NCBI GenBank assembly: GCA_033030425.1 | Contig: JAUFSD010000007.1 | Coordinates: 1,426,001 to 1,490,000, forward strand | Length of the DNA: 64,000 bases | Origin: Verpa conica | Taxonomy: Eukaryota > Ascomycota > Pezizomycetes > Pezizales > Morchellaceae | Reading direction: 5' to 3' | Shown: positions 35,383-48,128 of the stretch, piece after piece | How positions within the stretch are numbered: position 1 is the stretch's first letter | How the letters are laid out: every line of letters starts with the position of its first letter | Translations under genes and position numbers: made by a program | The notes under the pieces: generated by a model | What the model saw: the letters and a program-made list of their open reading frames with translations, nothing else | The model's database searches: none | Told to the model about the DNA's origin: nothing

Positions 35383-38300
35383 CTTGTCCCGTTGCGCTGA
35401 AAGTTGTTGGAGGTCGTTGGACAGGAGATCGTCGACGACGTTAGGACAAGGTGACAAGGTCAGAGAGAACACGGGCTAGATGAATGCCAATTCTTTTGGT
35501 ATGAAATTATGTTTCCTGTGAGCTATAAGCCAAATCTTCTCGTGAATAGTTGATAAACGGGTAGGTCTCGGTGCAAGCTCAGACGTGAGTTGTGGTATTG
35601 TCGGTTGTGGTTGAGGACGAGGTTTGTGGTTGGTTGCTGTGGTGGCAGTAAGGTAGCAAGGTTCGAGTTTCAGAGCAGAGATCGGAGAGGTGCGAAGGGC
35701 TACTTTGAGGCGAATAAATTATGTGCATACACCAGGGCACATAACGGGGCGGCCAGGAGGTGTGCAACATCACCGATGCTCCAAATCTCTATCGTAGAGA
35801 TAGATCAGCTTTCGTAGCTTTGTTTATTTACCATCTTAACATGAGCTATACAACATCACAACTCTGCCAGCACCTGGCATGGCAGTCGAGCCAAACAGCA
35901 AGCTGGCTCGTGTTATATATCTTGGCTTGATTGATCAGACTAATTTAAATCCTTCAATTTTAATAGGCCTATTCTATCGATCGTTTTATCGAATTATTAT
36001 TTCATCTCGATTTCCCCACGTTTCACATGCAACCATATTCTCAGCCCTGTGTCCGTCCCTATGCAATTCGTTCGGCTATGTCTGATTCTCAAGTCACAAT
36101 CACTTGTGTTTTCTATGAGAAATAAGGAATAATCGAACGGGTACATGTATTTGATAGGTTTAGCATAGAGCGTCTGCAACGTAGGGTACCTTGCTTTTGA
36201 ACAAATACCTCTAATCCCAGGAACAGCACGCCCAGCCTTGTTCCTGGCTACCCGGCAAAGGTAATGCTTGTATCGGTACATGCTCTGCTCTACGGTCTGT
36301 ACTCTAGCGGTGTATGCGCGACTTGCATATGAAACTAGAAAAAGTTATATTCTAAAGTACTGCGGCGTAGCAAGACGGGCCGATGCAATGTGATGATGTA
36401 TGTAGGGCATTAGGGCAGGTACTCCTCTCCACATCGAGGTTGCAACTCCCGGTACGTGCTATCCTTTCCCCAGACTATGTTTCTCCAATCAGTCGGCACA
36501 ATACACGATGTCCCAAAAAGCTAAAGGGAATACGGCAGAGCTGAATTACCCCACCTCCAGGAAGCCATATTCTCTTGTTGCTCGGGTTTGATGCCGAGTT
36601 GATGAAGTAAGTTGCCGGCTATCTAAGCATAAAGCCGGTTGAAAGATTGAATCCAGAACATTGTAATCCGGGGATATTACGCCTCGTGCCATCGACTCAT
36701 TCAGAGGAAGCCCAGGCAAAATATAGCTGGTGTTGGGTTTCTGTTCCCAAGACCCAAGTCTCTGCCGTCTATCAAATAAGGCTTTTAATCATTCCTTTTT
36801 CCTACATGCATCGCACCGATTAGACGCGCATAAAAATCGAGCTGCCGAAGAGCGCACCAATTGTGTCTATGACGAATAGGCTGAAGAAGGAAAGTGTGAC
36901 AGTATTGAGCAGTCAATGGTGCAGTTTCTAATTCACATCGCATACGATGTCAGGCCAGATGCAAATCTGTGCACCTAACGCGAATTGGAAACGTTGCCAG
37001 GATCAGAGACCTCTGAACGTCAGGGTAACTCTGGCCACCGATATCCCACACAGAAAAATGCCTCAGAATAACGTGTACGCCAGAAAGTTCATATCCAGCC
37101 CGGATAGACATTCGGTTTCTCACCAAATTAGGAGTGGCTCTCTTAATTCATTCAAGGATGAGATAGAAAACTATTAGTTGCGGACTGGAGAATACTGAAG
37201 GATCCCGTATACCTATCCTCCTACGTATTTTTAAGCAGCCGACACGTCACATATCCACGGAGGCTAGGGTTTGCCTAATACTGTGACATACTCTCATGGC
37301 CTAGATACCATCTCTACTTTAGACGAAACATTATTTAGAGTGAATATACGAATATTGTAATATTCTCTCCTTCCCTTTGGTCGATAGCTTCAATGCATGT
37401 CGACTCAGAGGAGTCTAAGTTACTTGTCTCTTCTACACTCTGGCCTATCAACAAACTCGTGTCTACCACACTTGATATTAGTAGTCTGTTATGCGTAGTT
37501 TTTATCACGCTACTACGTAACTGTTTATACCGTTCGATGATGGAACACAGTGGCAAGATATTCTTGAATGATATGATTATGATATATTATTACCTATACG
37601 GGATCACCGCCTTTGCATGCGATGAATCATATATGCTTATGCTGGTAATTATTGACGATTAAAGTCTACTGGCCTAAAGCTTCCATACCTGGCAAGTTTC
37701 TCCCAACCATAAGATAATAATCGCAAGAAACAAAACTCGGTCATGAGTCTATCAAATGACTACCTCTGAGAGCCTGAATACGGGGGCTTAGTGCAAATAT
37801 CCTACTTAGGCATGTATATATTCCTCAATCCTGTCGGCACACTATCTCTCAGCTTACCCATGCAAGGCATGCGAAGGCCTAAGTGTTATCCGAGTTTCTG
37901 GCGTCATTTTGAGCCGCATAGAGAAAATGCAGGGCAGCTGTCGTCACACAAGATATCGGCACCCATCTTTCAGTGAGGTCCCAATCAGGAAGCACAATAT
38001 ACGGTGTAGTTATAATCAGTTCGGTATGTCTATGCGATCTCAGTCCAAAATTCCGCTCCTCCAAAGCATCGAGTACTCTATTGCTACAGGCCAGAGCTAA
38101 GCGATTTTATAGAGATACGTGATTCTTAGGGTCAGAGTCCCTATCTGCAGTTCTGTGGTTCAGATCATCTAGAGCGATCGATTTGTTAAAGGTTAAGCTA
38201 TTGAAACTGAGTACTGGCTCCTTAGTTTTAAAATCGTAGAGCCTCCACAGAGCAAGAGTTTCTAATGGCGTTTAAAGCAATTTCTATCATCACTAACTTC

Positions 38301-38419
38301 CCATTCGACCGATCATGCACCGGCTTGCAGCTACATGGACATTGGAAGAATTGTCAACTAATTCCTAAGTAGGAAAGTGCTACATATTCAACTAAGGCGA
38401 AGACATCATTAGCAACATA
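35383..38419. other. Gene-free interval between Cac2 and the ABC transporter
   Basis: No coding region recognised in about 3 kb. Open frames such as 36947–37177 and 37393–37662 show no family resemblance. The first few hundred bases are the Cac2 promoter side. Confidence 0.55.
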
Positions 38420-38558
38420 CACCGAACGGTAAAAAAGATCGAGAAACACGAGACACGAGAATCAGCGTTCCTATTCGTTCTTTAGGGTTTTGGCAAAGAT
38501 TCTAGTAGTAGGATTGGCCACAAGACCCTGGTTTCTCGATCTTTTTTGCCGTATGCTG
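38420..38558. mobile_element. TA-flanked MITE, family A, complete copy
   Basis: A 139-bp element with an inverted repeat of about 28 bp: CACCGAACGGTAAAAAAGAT at the left and ATCTTTTTTGCCGTATGCTG at the right, joined on both sides by GAGAAAC/GTTTCTC. TA lies at 38418–38419 and 38559–38560. The interior matches the copy at 2159–2291. Confidence 0.85.
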
Positions 38559-39072
38559 TAGGTATGCTTGCTTTATCATGGCACTTTTCCATCTTGCAAG
38601 ATGCTGATCTAGATCTCTCACCGCTGACTAGAATATCGCATTAGGCTTAAACTGGGGGGTTCGAATCAGCAAGTCGGATTATATGTAAAACAGCTATACC
38701 TCGCTATTAGGAACGTGCATATTCTTGCCAGTTTCGTTTGTCATAGAGAAATCATCCGTTATAGCAAGATATTTGTACACTTACCCCCGCGTTCTCTACA
38801 GGCCTACTTGTGCGCGGGATAACACAGTATTGGCTATTCAATACCACAAAGCTTGTTTGTATAGTATGTAAACACTGGGAGGACGGTCAAGATGTAGGTA
38901 CCCACTGGATTTTGGATCGCACACACCGCAATAGGATAAGTGTGCGCTACGGCTGGAATCGTATGGGAATAAAATGATGACGAGGGGGATCGCCCGTATT
39001 GTTTCAATATTGTGTCTGATAAGCGTATGTCTCACACGGGCGCAGTTGTTAATTTTAAGAAACACCCTCCTA

Positions 39073-39307
39073 CTCGTCCTCCAAGGAAAGAACCAAGGGA
39101 CAGAGGGGTAGGCACGACCCGGGTGTTAAGTGGCGGAAGCACGTATTTTGATATTATTTACTCAATAAACTATTTCTGGTAACGGAAACTTCCTGAATCA
39201 CGATAAAACTGAGCATAATAGCTTTATTTGGGGTTACTAGGTGGATCTAAACTTCCGAGGCGCCTCAGTGCTACCCCTGTTTTCTGGTTCTTTCGCTGGA
39301 GGACGAG
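39073..39307. mobile_element. TA-flanked MITE, family B, longest copy
   Basis: 235 bp. The left end CTCGTCCTCCAAGGAAAGAA and the right end TTCTTTCGCTGGAGGACGAG are related to the family B ends near 4636 (CTTGTCC, GGTAAGAACC, AAAACAGGGG). TA flanks lie at 39071–39072 and 39308–39309. The interior is longer than in the other three copies, so this may be closer to a parent element. Confidence 0.65.
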
Positions 39308-39562
39308 TATAATTGTATATGCCGTCACATCGATCCTTAGACAAGCTTCCTGTATTATTATTGGAGTAATTTAATTCCTGTAGGGGGGCTCCTCTCCATA
39401 TTCGTATTAGAAATAGCATATGCGAAATGTCAGCAAAGCAAAGATTTCATCCCATGACTCAACCATACTGGTGGGCCGGAGGAGACTCACCAGGGTAGAT
39501 CTTTCCGCAACACTCGCGGCAAGGCATGGGTAGGCCCTCTAGGATTTGAGATAACGCGTTCA

Positions 39563-39570
39563 TATAAAAG
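39563..39570 (+). promoter_or_regulatory. TATA box of the ABC transporter gene
   Basis: TATAAAAG lies 75 bp before the start codon at 39645, a normal TATA-to-ATG distance if transcription begins about 30 bp downstream. It is the clearest core promoter element in the window. Confidence 0.6.
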
Positions 39571-39644
39571 GGTCCTCCGCTAAACTGCAAGAAATCTCTG
39601 TCTCGCTATAGCATTCGTCCGCGGTAGTGTTCATAACGATAATA

Positions 39645-42600
39645 ATGGACCGTGACACCATAATTACTCTTGTCGCAGTGGTGTCGTCAACAGTCACTAT
39701 TGCACTCTCAAGCAGTCTCTATGCCGTCAAACATTGGAAACAGATTTCCTCTAAGCGAAAAAACGGTTATGAGGAGGTCGGAGCCGACGTATACGAAGAC
39801 GAGGATGGCATAGCTACAGTGGAATCGGAGGCCAGGTACTCGACCTCGATACAGAAGATTTTTATTATGCTTGGGATAGTGTTGGGCATTGGATTTTCTC
39901 TTTCAATTGCTATTAGGTCTACTGGGGAGAAGGAAGGTCTTATCTATATCTTAAATTGGCTTGTATTTGTCTCATGGGTATATTCCTTTAATCAATTGTT
40001 TGTGTCGAGATATAATCTAATAGTGTTTATAAATAGTTCTTCATTGCTGTCCGTGCAGTGTGCGTTATACAACTACGAGAAAAGCTTCAAACATTCTACG
40101 CTTCTTGTCAATTGGCAGGATTATCCTCTCTCCTACTTATCACACAGTTGGTCCTAGCTTCAATACTCCGTAGTGATTTGTCTTCCTGGCTTGAACTTGG
40201 ACTTGTTGTTAGTCGGACTGCTGCCGCCTTCATTTTGATTTTTGCATCTCTTTCAGTCCCGCGACGACCTGATGTTTTCTACAATGGCCAAAAGGTGGAT
40301 GAAATGCGTTCGGTGAGCTTGATATCACGCTATACCTATAGCTGGTGCGCAAGGCTTCTCGGAATGGCCTTTAAGAAGGGTCATCTTGAAGAAAATGAGT
40401 TACCTGTACTAGACTCAAGGAGGAGAGCACAGGAATTACACAAGTCCTTTAACCAGATACGAGAATCTCCTAGGCTCTACTATCAGATTTTAATGGCTCA
40501 CTGGAGGGGAATGATGGCCCAATGGTCCCTGTCCCTAGCGAACGCATTTTCTACCTTTGCACCTCAGTACATTATGTTCCAAATTTTGAAGAGCTTGGAG
40601 AAACGAAGCGCAGGATTTGATGTCCGATATGAGGTGTGGTTTTGGCTCGCGTGTTTGGGATTAACGAAAATGATTGACGCGGTAATTGCATCATATCTAT
40701 ATTGGTATGTATTTGCTTGTAGTCATTTCATCTCCAGTCAGAATTAACTGCCTTCATAACATCTGTAGATGTGAACTAACATTCTGTTATGCTAGGATAT
40801 CATATATGGGATTGATGATCCCTATTCGGGGGCAACTTTCTGCCATAGTATTTTCTAAAACTATGCGAAAGAAGGATGTAAAAGGTATGCAGAAAGGACA
40901 AGAAGCGCAAACTGAGGGTACTACGGGTGATGCTAGCGCCAAGACTGCTTCTACTACTGCTGCTTCTGAGGATGAAGACGAGCTTAAAAATATGAAGCAA
41001 GGCACCATTAATTTGCTTGCCATCGATTCTGAACGAGTTGCCGAATTCACTGCCTTCAGTTGTGTCTTCTTTCAGGCGTTTTTCGAGATTGTGTTTGGGT
41101 GCTCACTACTTATTAAAATCATTAGGTTTGAATATCTTTTCTCCCTTATGTAGTCACCTGGCATAGAGCTGACATATAAATGCATTATAGTTGGGAGAGC
41201 TTGGCCGCAGGGCTTATGGTGGTTGTCTTTACTACACCTTTCAATATTATTGTTTCAAAGAAGTATTCAAAGGCACAGGATGCTTTGATGAAAGTTAGAG
41301 ACCGTAAAATGGCTGTTGTCTCTGAAGCGCTCCAAGGTCAGTAGTACCCCTGTATCTGAATCTAGTTGCAATTTTTAAAAACTCGGATTTGCTCTGTAGG
41401 TATTCGACAAATCAAATTTTCTGCTTTAGAAACACAATGGGAAGGCCGAATCCGAGGTGTTCGAAACGAAGAGCTTAAGACGTTACGTACGGTTTTTACA
41501 ACTGAAGCGTATGCACCCTTCTACCTCATACATATACTTTAATAAATGCTAATTAATTCCAGTATTATGATCCTCTTCTGGATGTAAGAATTGTAGTGCC
41601 AATATCACTTTCTAGAATGATGCTCACGAAAATAGAATGAACCCTGTGTTACTCTCCGCGGTTGCTTTGGCTACTTATGCCATCATCAATGGGGCCTTGT
41701 CGCCATCAGTAGCTTTCACCTCACTGGCTATCTTTAGCGATTTAGAGTTTGTCTTGTCAATTATTCCAGAACTCACAACGTAAGTTACTCTTCTAGTTTT
41801 GAAACTTTTATACTTAGCTCTTATCTTACAAATTAAAATACAGTGATGCTTTGGATGCAATCGTGAGCGCGAAGCGTATTAAGGACTACCTTGATTCAGC
41901 CGAGAAGAAATTTATAGCTACACCATCCAAGAAAATCGCAATTAATAATGCCACTATTGCCTGGGCTGCTGATACTGAGGACCAAAAGGATAGGTTTTGT
42001 ATTCGCAATGTCAATCTTGACTTTCCTCTCAATGAACTTAGCGTGATATCAGGAAGGACAGGCTCTGGGAAAAGCTTACTCCTCGCAGCCCTTTTGGGTG
42101 AGGCAGACATCCTGAGCGGGGAAATTGAAATGCCGCTTCCCCCCTTGCCTGAGGAGAGATTCGATTCACAAGCTACCCCGGGAAACTGGATTCTACCATC
42201 AGCCGTAGCATACGTTGCTCAGATACCATGGATCGAAAATGCCACTATCAGGGACAATATTTTGTTTGGTTTGCCATACATTGAGTCGAGGTATAAACAA
42301 ACCTTACTAGCATGTGCATTACAAAAGGATTTCGACATGTTGTCAGACGGAGAACTCACAGAAATTGGTGCGAATGGGATTAACCTAAGCGGCGGTCAAC
42401 GCTGGAGAGTATCATTTGCACGGGCTGTTTACTCACGGGCAGGTATCTTAGTTCTAGATGATATATTCTCAGCTGTCGATGCTCATGTTGGAAAACACCT
42501 TTTTGAGAATGCTCTAGTTGGAGATTTGATGCACGAACGAACTCGAATTCTTGTCACTCATCACCTCAAGCTATGCATCTCTAGAGCAAAATATACGGTT

Positions 42601-45362
42601 TCATTGGCAAATGGAGTTATTGAACATGCAGGTTTAGTTGAGGAATTGAAGCAAGATGGAGCTCTTGACCAAATGATAGCAGAAGAAGAAGGAGAAGAGG
42701 AAAGGGAGGGGCCAGAAGCAATCGAGAGGGTACTCGGTGATGCCGACGGAGACGATTCTTTAAATAAAGGCGACGATAAGGACCCTCAGCCCACGGCTCT
42801 TAAATTTGTTTTAGACGAGGAGCGTGAACGAGGTGCTGTAAAGCGGGACATTTACCTTGAGTATTTCCGTTCTAGTGGAGGGTAAGTAAAAAATAGTGCC
42901 TTAGTCTTCTGAAATAACGGGTCTGACAATTTACAGAATGCTTTTTTGGGGATTGGTAGTTCTTTGTTTCGTTATACAAGAGGTGATTACGCTCTCAAGG
43001 GTAAGTAATCAAAGAGTCCCGAGAGCGATGAACAAGACACTAATAAGAAATAGAGCTACTGGCTGAAAATGTGGACCGCAGAGTCTCTTAACGAGTCCGT
43101 GATTCTCAGATCTCAATCTCTTATCCACTTTTCGATTCAGCGGCTCACTACCGTTGCTCAAGAGGAGCGTTCGCTATTTTACTGGATTTCCGTTTACAGT
43201 GGTCTTAGTGTATCTGTATGCTTCATTGGTGTTGCAAAATACGGTAAGGGTTGACTATAACGCTAGATAGTCAATATACTAATGAAGTACTATAGTCTTG
43301 GTTTACATGGCATCATTGAAGGCTTCTAGGATCTTGTTCGAGAAAATGACATCTACCATCATGCGAACTCCACTCCGCTGGCTTGATACTATCCCCACTG
43401 GTCGCATTCTCAACAGGTTCTCTAAAGACTTTGAGAAATTTGATACAAAACTCGGTGGTGATATCGCTATGTTGATTTATCATTCGCTGGCACTCCTTGG
43501 GGTTATCGCTGCTGGGTAATTAATAACCTATCTTCTCTTCTGTGGAAAGGGTAATCTAATTAGTTTCTCAAGTGTGGTTCTTTCTCCATGGATGCTTTTC
43601 CTAGCCCTCGTCTTACTATCCATCAATATTGCTTACGCTATCTACTACCTTGGGGGTGCTCGTGAGGTAAAGCGATTAGAAAGCAATAGCCGAAGCCCGA
43701 TCTTTGAGTTCTTTGGATCGACACTAAGTGGTGTTGGGACTATCAGGTATCATTTTACCCTTAAAGTTCTTACACTTACACTTTTTTGTGTATTCTAACA
43801 AACGGATAGGGCATTTGGTAAATCCAAAGAATACATCGACAAGATGTTCACAAAACTCGATGTTTATGGGCAGCGCACTTTTTATGTTTGGTAGGTAAAC
43901 CCCATTGTGGTGTTGATATCCTAACTCCAATACTAATAATGACTCCGCAGGTTATTTAATAGATGGATGGGTCTTCGTATGGCCATAATTGGAGGTTTCT
44001 TTACTATTGCTGTAGGAGCGGTAATTGTTGCCCTCCCGAATATCGATGCCAGCTTGGCCGGATTTGCCTTGTCATTCGCTCTCAACTACACTATCAATGT
44101 CATCTGGACCATCCGTCGATATGCAAATACTGAGTTGGATATGAATAGTAAGACTATGGAAGATCTGGAGTGTGAGATATTTTACTGACACGTAAATTAT
44201 AGGTACTGAGAGAATTGTGGAATATACTAGGTTGGCTACTGAGGATACCAGCGGCATGGCTCCGCCAGCTGCGTGGCCACATGAGGGTAGTGTCGAATTC
44301 AAAGATCTGGTCGTAAGCTATGCACCAGAATTACCACCAGTCCTGAAAGGGATTTCGTTCAGTATCAAGCCTAGGGAACGTGTTGGTGTTGTTGGGCGCA
44401 CAGGTGCTGGGAAGTCATCTATGACACTAGCTCTCTTCCAATTTATACGTGCTTCTTCTGGATCTATCTATATTGATGGCCTCGATATATCTAAGATTAA
44501 ACTTCATGATCTTAGAAGTCGGTTGGCTATCATCCCTCAAGGCGAGTATTTAACTCTAAAACATAATTTTGAAGCAATCATTAACATTTCCCTAGACCCT
44601 GTTCTCTTCTCTGGCACTGTTCGTTCTAATCTCGACACATTTGATGAGCATAGTGACCAAGAGGTAGGTCAATCTTTTGTTAATTTAGTAGCCTATTCTA
44701 ACTCACCTTTTCAGCTTCGAGATGCTCTCGAGCGCGTACACTTAATCCAATCACCCATTGGTGGCACCGAAACACCTAGCTCACTGGGTTCAACTAACTC
44801 AAACATCTTCGATAGCCTGGATTCAAAGATTTCAGAAGGAGGTCTTAATCTGAGCCAAGGACAAAGACAGCTCCTGTAAGTAGAGTTCATCTGTGCTACT
44901 TCAACTGTTTACTGATGATATACTAGTTGTCTTGCCCGGGCAATTGTATCTCGGCCAAAGATTCTTGTTCTTGATGAGGTATGCACCAAAAATAAGTTAC
45001 GGCAACTTCTAGTTTACTGACATATTCACAGGCTACTAGTGCTGTTGATATGGAGACAGATGCTTTGATACAAAGGAGCATCCGTGAAGAGTTTACAGAC
45101 TGTACAACATTGGTTATTGCACACAGGCTGCAAACAGTGGCAGATTATGATAGGATCCTTGTTCTTGGTGATGGAAAAGTTCTTGTAAGCCAACTTCCGT
45201 TAAGTTTTTATGTGTTAAAAATTAACTTTATTTGATCTACAGGAGTATGATTCACCATGGAATCTACTGCAGAGCAATGGAGTATTCCATGATATGGCCC
45301 AGCAAAGTGGTGATTTTGACACATTGATGGATATCTCTAAAAAGGCTGCCGAAGGAGAGTAG
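39645..45362 (+). CDS. ABCC-family (MRP-type) full transporter
   Basis: Predicted 1546 residues in 20 exons; every junction was checked for phase. Ends of exons: 39977, 40704, 41125, 41336, 41508, 41583, 41779, 42881, 43000, 43243, 43515, 43746, 43890, 44171, 44541, 44663, 44875, 44978, 45184, 45362. Exon 6 is only 21 nt. Two membrane domains alternate with two nucleotide-binding domains. NBD1: GRTGSGKS (654–661), LSGGQ (765–769), ILVLDD (785–790). NBD2: GRTGAGKS (1314–1321), LSQGQ (1431–1435), then ILVLDEATSAVD. NBD1 has Asp where NBD2 has the catalytic Glu, the asymmetric site usual for ABCC. It probably exports conjugates or drugs, or loads the vacuole (YCF1/BPT1/YBT1-like); substrate not readable. 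A GC–AG intron follows exon 15. Intact and preceded by a TATA box. Confidence 0.93.
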
Positions 45363-46190
45363 ATCTAGAATAGTTTATTTTATATTTGGGATAATTTTCG
45401 ATGTTTATCATCAAGGGTGCTAAATCTTAGGTCTTCAAAAGTCTTGAAAAGTGTTTCTTTTTATTTATCGGGTTTATTCATGTACCTATCCAAGAATTCT
45501 AGGATAGTAGAATATATTATTTATATCAGTAAGAGTGAGTTAAAGTACGTAAAATTAAACACTTGTTGAGATAATCTTAACCATCATTTTTCCCCTCCTA
45601 AGTACTGATAGAAACCAATACTCTACTCGCATATAACATCTCTAAGGACTTTATATCCCATCACCTTTTCTATCTATACTCTTAGAAAGAATAAAATTTA
45701 CGGTAAACTATTAGCAGTGTGGTCAACTAAGGAATTCTCACGGCTGCTGTTATTAGTGTTATTAGGTATATATACGGCAAATAAGAATGCCGCTTTTGTG
45801 TTTAAACAATGTCATTTCTATATGGACCAATCATACTACTTATGACGCCTTTGTGGATCTTGGTTTGATTTTCCGGGCTCGGAATCAATAGAACTCCATT
45901 TGGCTTATAAATAATGAGAGGCTACTCTAGTCAAGCTCACCACCGACCACTTAGTGGAGGGTGTAAGGCATCTCGTATTCACAGCACGGGGGATTCATCC
46001 TTGGGACCCAATTTGTCGCCTCAAAACTGAAAGGTCTCACAGGCCTATCTCGGGTTACGCTATCCGGCTGGCAATGATGATCGCTGAGGCTGGCTGTCTT
46101 ACCCCTGTATGCCGACCCGGCTCACGACCGCGACTAGGTGTATCTTGACCTTCAACGCGCCCAAGCCGTAACAACTGGACAACGAAAACT
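45363..46190. other. Intergenic between ABC and MFS transporter genes
   Basis: Carries the ABC 3' flank and the MFS promoter. TATAAATA at 45906–45913 is a possible core element, 278 bp before the MFS start. The open frame 45954–46148 has no family resemblance. Confidence 0.45.
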
Positions 46191-48128
46191 ATGTCGAATA
46201 ACGACGAAACAACGCCGCTTCTTGCAGCGGCCGATGCCCAAAATCAAGTTGTTTCTAAGAGCCCGACAAATTCAGTAAACGAAGATGCCCCTAAGGACCC
46301 CGAAGTCCTTGCTGGCTACGATAAGCCCAGGATACCCGGTGTACGGCTAGGAGTCATTATTCCAGCTATGAGTATTGGTGTATGTTTGTCTGGAGATTTG
46401 GTAAAAGCGCGTGCTAATGGGGTTTACAGATTTTCCTAGCAGCCATGGATAATACTATCGTTGTATCATCGTATGGTGCGATTGGGACAGAGATGAAGGA
46501 ACTAAACAGGACTTCGTGGATTGCAACTTCGTATGTTCTTGTTCCTTATCCACCTGCTTATTCATGATTCTGATATGAAGGAAACGGTAGTTATCTTCTC
46601 ACGCAAACGAGCTTTCAACCTTTGTACGGCAAACTGAGTGATATCTTTGGACGCAAGTCAGCATTGCTATTCTCTTACCTTATTTTCGGTATTGGATGCC
46701 TAGGATGTGGTCTCGCAAGGTCAATGAATGAGTTGATTGCAGCAAGGGCAAGTTCCCAGAGATAGAAGATTTAGATTTCTCTTGTTTATATCTAACATTT
46801 GGGTTCTGTAGGCATTCGCCGGTATCGGTGGTGGTGGAATGACAACAGTTGCCTCTATCCTCCTCAGTGATATAGTCTCCTTGCGGTCCCGTGGAACTTT
46901 TCAGGGCATCATAAACATTATCTTCGCAACTGGTGCTGCAGTCGGAGCTCCTCTCGGGGGAGTATTAGCAGACAGCATCGGTTGGCGCTGGTCTTTCATC
47001 GCCCAAGTCCCCTTGACCTGGGTCGCAATTCTTACCGTCTTTACCTTCTTGCACCTCCCTGCCAGCAGCACATCCACGAACTTCCGCACGCAGATCGCTC
47101 GGGTTGACTTCCTCGGTGCAGGTGTTCTAGTATGTGCAGTGTTTTCCCTCCTCATTGGCCTTGATAGAGGCGGCAACGTTACACTTAATGATCCTATCGT
47201 TATTGGTACACTATCATTTTCTCTGGTTGCCTTTATACTCTTCATCTACGTAGAGGGCTACATCGCAGCAGAACCATTTGCACCCTCCCATATCGTGAAG
47301 GAGAAGACAATCTTCTCAAGTTGTATAGCACAGTTCTTCTCCTTCGGTGGGTACATGGCAACAATGTTCTACATCACGCTCTACTTCCAGGCCGTGTCAA
47401 ACCTCTCTGCGGCCGAATCCGGGCTACGTATCGTACCCGCCATCGCAGGCGGCGTGAGTGGATCATTGTTTGGTGGGATCATGATGCAGAAGACAGGAAA
47501 GTACTATCATCTTACTGTCGCTGCATATTGCATTTTTGCATGCGGGTTCATTCCAGCCCTCCTCTTGACAGGTTTCTTGGGTATGAGCCCAACGGCTATT
47601 AGTATTGGGCTAGTCGCAATGGGATTTGGGAATGGGATTGGGGTGACGAGTACTTTGATTGCGGTTATTTCCGCGGCGGGAGCAGAGGAGCAGGCGGTTG
47701 CAACGGCAGTTACATATCTTTTTAGGGCCCTGGGAACAGTTACAGGAGTGAGTGTGGGGAGTATGTTAGTTCAAGGGAGTCTGAGGAGGGAGCTGAGTCT
47801 TAAGCTCAATGGAACTGATGCTGAAGAGGTTTATCATCTCTCTCCTACTAGATGAAAATTACGTGCGGTTGCTGACTTTTTGTTCATAAAGATTGTGAGG
47901 AGAGTTAGGCAATCTCTGAAATACATCAATGAACTGCCAGAAGGAACGCGGGAGATTGTAGTCAAGTCGTATGAACACGCGGTCCATGCTGTGAGTTATC
48001 ACCCTTTGAGTTTGTTTTGGATGGTCACTAACCATAGGTACAACTAGGCTTTCATTCTCGGTTTTTGTTTCGCTATCTGCTCCGCGGTGTCGAGTACCTT
48101 CATTAAGAACAAGAGCCTAGGTCGATGA
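46191..48128 (+). CDS. MFS transporter, DHA2/14-TM type (Vba/Fnx-like)
   Basis: Predicted 547 residues in six exons: 46191–46379, 46430–46530, 46591–46747, 46812–47828, 47892–47990 and 48048–48128. The third intron is GC–AG (donor AGG|GCAAGT), needed to join AAR to AFAGIGGGGM. The N-terminal acidic DETTPLL resembles the dileucine-type vacuolar sorting signal found in this group. Motif D1 is MDNTIVVSS; motif A is GKLSDIFGRK (110–119); about 14 helices follow. The last helix GFCFAICSAVSSTF is supplied by the final exon. Closest families are vacuolar basic amino-acid transporters (Vba1–3, Fnx1) and multidrug carriers; substrate uncertain. Same strand as the ABC gene but unrelated to it. Confidence 0.87.

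Noticed and set aside
38658..38667. GGTTCGAATC, a tRNA T-loop-like sequence
   Set aside because: The flanking bases do not form a T-stem and no acceptor or anticodon arms were found.
39627..39644. Upstream extension of the ABC transporter frame
   Set aside because: It would start with GTG; the ATG at 39645 is the first proper start and lies 75 bp after the TATA box.
44217..44879. Continuous 220-codon open frame through NBD2
   Set aside because: It reads through two introns in frame. The families require IIPQ followed at once by DPVLFSG, so the shorter spliced form was taken; the read-through is listed as a possible retention product.
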